Below, in pieces: positions 57,973 through 64,000 of a stretch of 64,000 nt of DNA. The DNA is from Mycolicibacterium nivoides. Its GTDB lineage: Bacteria; Actinomycetota; Actinomycetes; Mycobacteriales; Mycobacteriaceae. Position 1 is the first letter of the stretch; the number at the start of each line of letters is the position of its first letter. The notes beneath the pieces are model-generated. The model saw only the letters and a program-made list of their open reading frames with translations. It searched no databases and was not told the origin of the DNA. The translations under genes were made by a program, and so were the position numbers. The stretch lies in NCBI RefSeq assembly GCF_003855255.1, contig NZ_CP034072.1, positions 6,302,653-6,366,652 of the forward strand, given 5' to 3'.

Positions 57973-60117
57973 GTGAACAGAGTGACCACCCTTGCGGAGC
58001 CCACGGCCCGCCGCGGCAGCACCGCGAGCGGGCGGAAAGCGCTGCCGAACAAGCAGTTTCGCCCTGACATCGAGGGGCTGCGGGCGGTAGCGGTACTCGC
58101 CGTGGTGCTGTTTCACGCCGGGGTGCCCGGATTCGATGGCGGGTTCATCGGCGTCGACGTGTTCTTCGTCGTGTCGGGATTCCTGATCACCGGGCTGTTG
58201 TGGCGCGAGGCCTCGGGCACCGGGACGGTGCGGATGACGCGGTTCTATGCCGGACGCGCCCGGCGCCTGCTCCCGGCCGCCGCTCTGGTCCTGGTCGCGA
58301 CATCGATGGCGGCCACTCTCCTACTCCCCCCGCTGCGGGCCCGCTCGGTGCTGGCCGACGCGATCGCCAGCGCCCTGTACGTCGGGAACTACCGCTTCGC
58401 GGCGGAGGGCACCGACTATCTGGCGGCGGAGACGGCGGCGTCTCCGCTGCAGCACTACTGGTCGCTCGGCGTCGAGGAACAGTTCTATCTGTTGTGGCCG
58501 GCCCTGATCCTCGGCACTGCCTGGATGCTGACCCGCAGCGGCCGGGGCACCCGTTCGGCCGTCCCGTACGCATGCGTATTGGCGGTGGTGGCCGCCGCCT
58601 CGCTGATGGTGTCGCTCTCGTGGACCCAGACGATGCCGCCCTGGGCGTTCTTCTCTCTGCCGACCCGCGCCTGGGAGCTGGCCGCCGGCGGTCTGGTCGC
58701 GTTGACCGCGGCGCACTGGCGCAGCCTGCCGCCGGTCTGTGCGGCGCTGGTCGGCTGGGGTGGTCTGGCACTGATCCTGGCGACCTGCACGCAGCTCGGC
58801 ACGGCCACGCCTTACCCCGGGTCGGCTGCATTGCTTCCGGTGATGGGCACCGCGCTGGTGATCGGGGCGGGTTGTGCGATACCCGATCTGGGTGTGGGAC
58901 GGCTGCTGTCGAAACCGGTGATGCGTGGCATCGGCCGGTTGTCGTACTCGTGGTACCTGTGGCACTGGCCGGTGCTGCTGTTGGCGCCCGCGCTGTTCGG
59001 CCACGGCCTTGGATTGGCCGGTCGGCTGGCGATGATGGTGATGGCGCTGGGCCTGGCGATCCTGACGCTGCACCTCGTCGAGAACCCGACCCGGTTCGCC
59101 GCGGCGCTGCGGGGATCGTCGTGGCGCAGCCTTGCCGTCGGCGCGACAGCCACCGGAGTGGCCGTCTGTGCGGGGCTGGTGCTGTTGGCGGTACGTCCGG
59201 TGCCGACGGCATCTGGTCCGGCAGCGGTTCCCGTCGCCGCGATCGGACCTGCGCGCGCGGCCGCTCCGCCATTGACTCCCGAGCAGCAGGTGCAGGCGGC
59301 TGTCGCCGCCTCGGCTGACCTTGGGGCCGTGCCGTCGAATCTGTCACCGCCGCTGGGCAACATCACCAAACCCGAGGCGTTCGTCAACGGTTGTGTCCTG
59401 TCTTGGATGGACGTCGCCGTACCCGACTGCACGTCCGGGGACGTCAACTCGGCCACCAAAGTCGCCCTGATCGGCGATTCTCATGCGGGGATGTGGCAGC
59501 CGGCCCTGGAAACCGCCGCACGGCAATCGCATTGGCGGTTGGACACCTTCGCGAAAGTCACCTGCCCACCGATGAAGCTCCCGATCCTCAGCCCCTATCT
59601 CGGACGCGAGTTCACCGAATGCAAGCAGTGGCGGGCTGACGTGCTGACCCGGATCGCCAAGGAACGTCCCGCATTGATCGTGCTCGACGTGGTCCGCCGC
59701 TACGGCGCGGATTTCGGGTTCGTCAGCTACGACCAGACCTGGCTGGACGGATTGACGCGACTGGTGTCGCAGTTGCGCGGAACCGGAGCGCGGGTCCTGG
59801 TGCTCGGCCCCGTACCCGACCCGCACACGACGGTCCCGACGTGCTTGTCGGCGCACATGGACGACGCCTCAGCCTGCGCGCCCGACCGTCCGATCGCCGT
59901 GAACGACAATGGGATTGCCGCCGAGGCCGCAGCGGTGCAGGCTGGCGGTGGGCAGTACGCGCGCCTGGACCAGTACTTCTGCACCGACCGACGCTGCCCG
60001 GTGATCGTCGGCAACACCCTGGTCTTCCGCGACGACAACCACATCACCGCCGAGTACGCGCAACTGCTGTCGCCGGTGATGGCCCGCCTGACCGAAAGCG
60101 CATTGGCGCCCAACTAG
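57973..60117 (+). CDS. Acyltransferase-3/SGNH (OafA-type) membrane protein
   Basis: About 714 residues: an N-terminal acyltransferase-3 domain with some ten membrane helices (FRPDIEGLRAVAVLAVVLFH, VSGFLITGLL, HYWSLGVEEQFYLLWP) and a C-terminal SGNH domain (ALIGDSHAGMW and the late DDNHITAEYA). Such proteins O-acylate envelope sugars or lipids. The GTG at 57973 is chosen, with 57982 an alternative. It is divergent from the ribonuclease gene. The C terminus converges on the carotenoid-oxygenase fragment with 4 bp between stops. Confidence 0.9.
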   Translation: MNRVTTLAEPTARRGSTASGRKALPNKQFRPDIEGLRAVAVLAVVLFHAGVPGFDGGFIGVDVFFVVSGFLITGLLWREASGTGTVRMTRFYAGRARRLLPAAALVLVATSMAATLLLPPLRARSVLADAIASALYVGNYRFAAEGTDYLAAETAASPLQHYWSLGVEEQFYLLWPALILGTAWMLTRSGRGTRSAVPYACVLAVVAAASLMVSLSWTQTMPPWAFFSLPTRAWELAAGGLVALTAAHWRSLPPVCAALVGWGGLALILATCTQLGTATPYPGSAALLPVMGTALVIGAGCAIPDLGVGRLLSKPVMRGIGRLSYSWYLWHWPVLLLAPALFGHGLGLAGRLAMMVMALGLAILTLHLVENPTRFAAALRGSSWRSLAVGATATGVAVCAGLVLLAVRPVPTASGPAAVPVAAIGPARAAAPPLTPEQQVQAAVAASADLGAVPSNLSPPLGNITKPEAFVNGCVLSWMDVAVPDCTSGDVNSATKVALIGDSHAGMWQPALETAARQSHWRLDTFAKVTCPPMKLPILSPYLGREFTECKQWRADVLTRIAKERPALIVLDVVRRYGADFGFVSYDQTWLDGLTRLVSQLRGTGARVLVLGPVPDPHTTVPTCLSAHMDDASACAPDRPIAVNDNGIAAEAAAVQAGGGQYARLDQYFCTDRRCPVIVGNTLVFRDDNHITAEYAQLLSPVMARLTESALAPN

Positions 60118-60121
60118 CGTT

Positions 60122-60583
60122 CTAGAACCTGGCCACCCGATCGGTGAACGCACCGTGGTAGCTCATCGGCAGGTGGAACGGCAGCCAAGCCTCCGCGATC
60201 GGCCCGGCGTCCACGCGCGGAGCGTCGAACACCATGAGCCGGCTGCGGTGTTGGGTCTCGTCGTAGCCCACCGTCAGCACCCATCCGTCGTCCTCGGCGC
60301 TGCTGCCCGGCCGCGGAACGAAGATCGGCTCGACCAGTTTGTGGCCGGGCGGGCAGTAGGCCTGCACGCTGCCGCCGGCATGGTCGAAGCGGCCGATTCC
60401 CTCCCCGCTGCCCTCCCCGTCACTCGGTACCGTCACATACGTCACCGAGTGCGCCTGAGTTGAGCGGCGCTGATCGATCTGCGGGAACTCGCAACCCATC
60501 TGGGCCAACGGTTCAGCCACGACACGGTCGTCGGGGCCGCTGCTCAGCGTCGACGCCGGGTCCGGCGGGCCTGCCGCGCCCAC
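60122..60583 (-). pseudogene. Carotenoid-oxygenase C-terminal fragment
   Basis: A 153-residue frame matching only the last third of carotenoid cleavage oxygenases: CEFPQIDQRR, EPIFVPRPGSSAEDDGWVL, then RLMVFDA, AEAWLPFHLPMSYHGAF. The full enzyme has about 450-500 residues and four Fe-binding histidines over its length; most of that is absent. Upstream, at 60584-60634, no continuation is found. Best read as a 5'-truncated pseudogene. Confidence 0.65.
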
Positions 60584-60634
60584 GCCTTGCCGAAGTCACC
60601 GGTCAATCGCAGTTTCCGGCGACCGGTCGGTCGC

Positions 60635-62836
60635 TCAGGCGGCGTCCTTCTTCTCGGTCTTCTTGGCGGGCTTCACCGAGTCGCCGGCCTTCTTGACGTT
60701 GTCCTTCACGTCGTTGACCGCCTTCTCAGCGCCCTTCTGGATTCCATCGGCCGCGGACTTGATCTGCTTGCGACCATCCTCGGCGACCTTGTTCACCCTC
60801 TCCTGGGCGTCCTTGACCGCCTTCGCCGTCCGCTCACGCGCCTTCTCTGCCGAGTCCTTCGCACGCGCGCCGGCCTCCTTGACCGATTTCTCGACCTCCT
60901 GGCGGGCATCATCGGCTGCGGTCGTGAGCTTCTTGGTGCCGTTGTCCACGTTCACCTTTGTGTCACCCACAGCGGGTTCATCCACGACAGATTTCAGATT
61001 GACGGTGTCCGAACCGACGTCGGTCTGCGTGATGCCGTGGGGCTCGAAGCCCGTCTTCGCAAGGCTCTGTGTCCCAACGTTGTTGAACGCCCCCTGGGTG
61101 AGGCCGTTCAGCGCGTCGGTGAGACCCGAGAGGTCCAGTCCGGTTCCTCCGGTCGTCAGCGAGTTACCCACCCCGAGCAGGCCGAGCAGTTGCTGGATCG
61201 GGCTCGGGACGGGGTTCTGGTTGATCAGGCCGTCACTGATCGCCTTCTGAATGCCCGTCACGAGGTTGTTGACCAGATGCCCCGGAACCTGTGCCCAGTC
61301 GACATCGGCCGGAAGTGTGCCGAAAGCCGTTGGGATATCGGCCTCGTCGAGCGTGCGGTCATACACACCGGTCTGCTCGTTGTAGTACACATCGGTGTAG
61401 CCGAGGTTGACCAGGCTGGTGAGCACCGGGCTCAGCGCCGTCCCGATCGGGTTGTTGAGATTGGCGCCGGTCAAGAGGTTGACGACATCAACCGCGAGGT
61501 ACGTCGGCTCGAGCAGCGGCAGGCTCTGCGCCGGGATCGTGACGTAGATGTTGAGTTTGGGGCCCAGCTGAGGATCGTCCCCGGGATCGGCCAGATAGTC
61601 GGTGATGTCCGCGCCGAGCTGCGTCACGATCTGGTCGACCAGCACTGTGCCCAGCGTGTCCAGCGACTGGTTTCGCAGGATGTACGTCGGGAACAGTCCT
61701 GCCGCAACGTTGTTCGCCATGGTGAACGGGTTGGGCCAGGCGGCGAAATCCGAGAGCGGGAGATACTCGGCCGTCGCATCGATCTTGATCGGGATCAGGT
61801 TGGCGCCACCGAGGGTGAGCCCGAGCAACGGCACATCACCGAGCACCGGCACGTCGCCGATGATGCTGGTCCCGCTGCTCTGCACCTGAGTATCGGGGGT
61901 CACGGTGTTGATGCCCAACAGCCCGAACAACGGGTAGGCACGGGCCAAGATGCCGCCGTTGGCCCGGCCGGGGTTGTCGATCAGGAGCATCGGCATGATC
62001 GTGAAGCTGCCCAGAAGCGGGTTGGTGCCGGTGTAGTTGGCCCCGCCGGGCTGATTCGGCAGATCGTCGACCACCTGCTGATACGCCGCGCCTGCGGCGA
62101 AGGCACCGAATCCCCAGCCCGCCACGATGGGGATCCGCACGTCGGCGACGTTCGTGCTGAGGGCCGGCAGATCCACGCCGGTGAGGAGCTTGAAGGTCAC
62201 TTTCAGAGCTGCAAACGCCGCCCCACTCGTGGGCAGGCCGAGCGCCGTGAAGAGAGACTCGAGACTGATGTCGAGGTAGTCGGTGTTGTTGATCTCGTCG
62301 GCCACCGAATTCGGGAAGGACGGCACCCACCCGAGGTCGACACCGAGCAGTCGCAGCAGCGTGAACGGCCCGCCGGTGGTGATCAGGTTGATCCCGGCCG
62401 ACGACAGCGGGTCGTCGAGGTCGATTCCGAGAGCGTCGGCCAGGTCGCCGATGGGCAATCCGCCAAGGGCACCGCCGAGCGCTCCACCCAGCGCGTCATT
62501 GAGCGGGCCCTCGACAGCGGCGGTCGGATCGATTCCGGCGGCCTGCAGGAGCGCGAGCAGGTTGAAGTTGTTGACGAACGCCGTTTCGAGCTGCGCGCCG
62601 ACGGTCTGGAACTGGTTGTAGACCTGGGTCCCGAAGCCGCCGGTGAGGTCCGGGATCTGGTCGGGCGGCGGGAAGATCTGGACCCCGGATTGCAGCCGGA
62701 GATCGCGCTGGACCGCGGCGGCCTGAGCCGGCGGTGGAGCAATACCAACCGTAAGCGCGGTGACTGTTGCGGTTGCCGCACCGAGGGTTGCGACCCTCTT
62801 GACGCGCCGCCGCTGCCTACGGTGTTTGACTGCCAT
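60635..62836 (-). CDS. Secreted PE-PPE-domain-like protein with Lys/Ala-rich C-terminal helix
   Basis: A 733-residue exported protein: a basic N terminus (KHRRQRRRVKR) and signal peptide ending in AQAAA. The body resembles mycobacterial PE-PPE-type secreted proteins without a PE or PPE domain, with repeats of Leu/Gly/Asn-Pro patches (LLALLQAAGIDPTAAVEGPL, DYLDISLESLF, VAGWGFGAFAAG). The last 110 residues form a long, charged Ala/Lys/Asp helix (QEVEKSVKEAGARAKDSAEK) ending KKTEKKDAA, like histone-H1 or LEA tails. It may act in or on the cell wall. Function unknown. Confidence 0.68.
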   Translation of the reverse strand: MAVKHRRQRRRVKRVATLGAATATVTALTVGIAPPPAQAAAVQRDLRLQSGVQIFPPPDQIPDLTGGFGTQVYNQFQTVGAQLETAFVNNFNLLALLQAAGIDPTAAVEGPLNDALGGALGGALGGLPIGDLADALGIDLDDPLSSAGINLITTGGPFTLLRLLGVDLGWVPSFPNSVADEINNTDYLDISLESLFTALGLPTSGAAFAALKVTFKLLTGVDLPALSTNVADVRIPIVAGWGFGAFAAGAAYQQVVDDLPNQPGGANYTGTNPLLGSFTIMPMLLIDNPGRANGGILARAYPLFGLLGINTVTPDTQVQSSGTSIIGDVPVLGDVPLLGLTLGGANLIPIKIDATAEYLPLSDFAAWPNPFTMANNVAAGLFPTYILRNQSLDTLGTVLVDQIVTQLGADITDYLADPGDDPQLGPKLNIYVTIPAQSLPLLEPTYLAVDVVNLLTGANLNNPIGTALSPVLTSLVNLGYTDVYYNEQTGVYDRTLDEADIPTAFGTLPADVDWAQVPGHLVNNLVTGIQKAISDGLINQNPVPSPIQQLLGLLGVGNSLTTGGTGLDLSGLTDALNGLTQGAFNNVGTQSLAKTGFEPHGITQTDVGSDTVNLKSVVDEPAVGDTKVNVDNGTKKLTTAADDARQEVEKSVKEAGARAKDSAEKARERTAKAVKDAQERVNKVAEDGRKQIKSAADGIQKGAEKAVNDVKDNVKKAGDSVKPAKKTEKKDAA

Positions 62837-63104
62837 CTGACCAGTCCTTTCGGCCGCCTTCTCAGGTTGATCTCAGGCAACTTAACACTAATGTGACCTT
62901 CATCACCTAATTGCTGGAAAGAATTTTCGTCTTCAATTTCGCATCCGTCGCAAACCTTGAAGGAGTACTTTTATCAGGCTGTACTGGGCATCGACATATT
63001 GACGCGCGCGCCAGTTAATGTGGATGCATCTGCCATCCTGCCGAAGCAATGTTGCTGTACGGCATTGCGAGGGCGCTCGCCCTTGCCAGTGAGCGGCGAA
63101 TCTG

Positions 63105-63923
63105 TCAACCGATGCGATCCGGCGGGGAATCAGCCTCAGCCTTCTCCAGGACGCGTCGCGCCGCCGACTCGACCTGACCCGCATACCCTCCGCCGAACAG
63201 CACCACATGCGCGAGCAACGGATAGAGCTGATGCAGGTCAAACCGGTCAGCCCATCCATCACGCAGTCGCCGCACCGTCTGGTATCCGGCCAGCATCTCA
63301 TCCATGAACGGGAAACCGAACAGTGCCAACATCGCGAGATCCGTTTCACGATGGCCACCGTGCGCGGCGGGGTCGATCAGCACAGCGCCGTCACCGGTCC
63401 ACATCACGTTGCCGCTCCAGAGATCCCCGTGCAGCCTGGCCGGCACGTCGTCGTCATCGAACGCACCCGCGCCGCAGCGGTCAGCCACCTCCGCGATCGC
63501 GGTCCGCGCCGTGGCGCTCAGCCTGGGCGCAGCCAGCCGCGCCATCGGAATCAAGCGCTCATCGGCGTAGAAGGCTCCCCATGAATCTTTGCGGGCCAAC
63601 GACATTGACAATGGCTGGGACATCGGCCCGAAAAACCCGTCGCCGTCGTAGCCGTCTGGCCCGCAGCCATAAGCCGGTGCCCCAGCGTCGTGAGTATGGG
63701 CCAATCTCTGGCCGAAGACCCGCGCGGCATCGGCGGTGGGTGTGATCGGGCACAGCCGCCGCAGGGTCAATGAGTTTGCGTCGTAATCGATTACCGTGAC
63801 GCACGGCACGCCACCCTTCACGGCGAGCCATCTGAGTCCGGCCGCCTCGGCCGCGAAGAACCCAGGCGGCGCCGAGTCATTGCGCTTGACGAAGACGTCG
63901 GCCCGGTCCGCCGCATTGGGCAT
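63105..63923 (-). CDS. Fructosamine-kinase / aminoglycoside-phosphotransferase-fold protein
   Basis: About 272 residues of the fructosamine-3-kinase family: FVKRNDSAPPGFFAAEAAGL with the Lys, ARLHGDLWSGNVMW catalytic loop, and LIDPAAHGGHRETDLAML metal-binding loop are intact. Such kinases phosphorylate fructosamines or ribulosamines on glycated protein to start deglycation. The ATG at 63923 gives a normal length. The 268-bp region 62837-63104 ahead holds the promoter of the PE-PPE-like gene and nothing else I recognise. Confidence 0.87.
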   Translation of the reverse strand: MPNAADRADVFVKRNDSAPPGFFAAEAAGLRWLAVKGGVPCVTVIDYDANSLTLRRLCPITPTADAARVFGQRLAHTHDAGAPAYGCGPDGYDGDGFFGPMSQPLSMSLARKDSWGAFYADERLIPMARLAAPRLSATARTAIAEVADRCGAGAFDDDDVPARLHGDLWSGNVMWTGDGAVLIDPAAHGGHRETDLAMLALFGFPFMDEMLAGYQTVRRLRDGWADRFDLHQLYPLLAHVVLFGGGYAGQVESAARRVLEKAEADSPPDRIG

Positions 63924-64000
63924 ATCGGCCAGGCTACCGACGCACCCTCTGACTATGCGGCTTTCGGTGGCGGTTGGGGTTGGAAGGGCTGGTACCACCA

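Noticed and set aside
60587..62896. 769-codon plus-strand frame over the PE-PPE-like gene
   Set aside because: Low-complexity Arg/Glu/Val text with no family features; the minus-strand protein has a signal peptide and a coherent fold.
62933..63358. Minus-strand frame of 141 codons before the fructosamine-kinase region
   Set aside because: It runs mainly inside the kinase gene in another frame, is rich in Arg, Cys and Trp and resembles no protein.

Overview
The window reads as chromosomal DNA of a mycobacterium, most likely a fast-growing, Mycolicibacterium-type species. The DNA is GC-rich, GTG starts and ATGA/GTGA stop-start overlaps are common, and the gene set is mycobacterial: MmpL11 with Rv0203-type hemophores, OmamA/OmamB, Zmp1, an L,D-transpeptidase, RicR, SigG, an Rv0183-type monoacylglycerol lipase and an MmpS/MmpL pair. 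As I remember the M. tuberculosis map, the backbone is the block Rv0203 to Rv0181c in inverted orientation: hemophore, mmpL11, Rv0201c, Rv0200, Rv0199, zmp1, Rv0192, Rv0191, ricR, ilvD, Rv0188, Rv0187, Rv0185, Rv0184, Rv0183, sigG, Rv0181c. Extra cassettes sit between these genes. Synteny is from memory; family calls rest on motifs visible in the sequence.

Layout. 1-8.5 kb: end of an M23 peptidase gene, a DUF3054 protein, a PrrA/PrrB-like two-component system in line with two hemophore-type genes, and divergently mmpL11 with an Rv0201c-like gene and a CoA-binding protein. 8.5-11.7 kb: a PucR regulator facing a DadA-like oxidase and a RidA protein. 11.7-21.5 kb: OmamB/OmamA, Zmp1, L,D-transpeptidase, an MFS transporter, the copper sensor RicR and ilvD, with two RicR-type boxes. 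21.6-28.6 kb: an ankyrin-repeat protein, a large LuxR/ATPase regulator, an SPW-repeat protein, an HTTM membrane protein and a nitronate-monooxygenase-like enzyme. 29-36.6 kb: a TetR regulator with a double palindromic operator in front of a small protein and an aldehyde dehydrogenase, then a second TetR and an MmpS/MmpL exporter with a decayed methyltransferase gene in its leader. 36.6-49.8 kb: an O-methyltransferase, glycosyltransferase and cyclase-ATPase operon, an Rv0185/Rv0184 pair, lipase and lipoprotein, sigG, a zinc alcohol dehydrogenase, an SDR and a pirin. 49.7-64 kb: a sugar-dehydrogenase-like lipoprotein, an AraC/VOC/UvrA-like operon, a yybP-ykoY-type riboswitch before a GDT1-family cation transporter gene, a phosphodiester glycosidase, an orphan cyclase-like domain, an RNase Sa-like lipoprotein with its barstar, an acyltransferase, a carotenoid-oxygenase fragment, a secreted PE-PPE-like protein and a fructosamine-kinase family protein.

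Common threads are the cell envelope (MmpL11, MmpS/L, Ldt, Omam proteins, acyltransferase) and metals (heme carriers, RicR for copper, the riboswitch/GDT1 pair probably for manganese). The items most worth following up are the riboswitch at 54391-54560, the ribonuclease/barstar pair at 57200-57906, the two RicR boxes on either side of a small membrane gene, the 58-bp double operator at 29845-29902, and the 11-bp direct repeats between the hemophore operon and mmpL11. I saw no tRNA, rRNA, CRISPR array, insertion sequence or phage gene.
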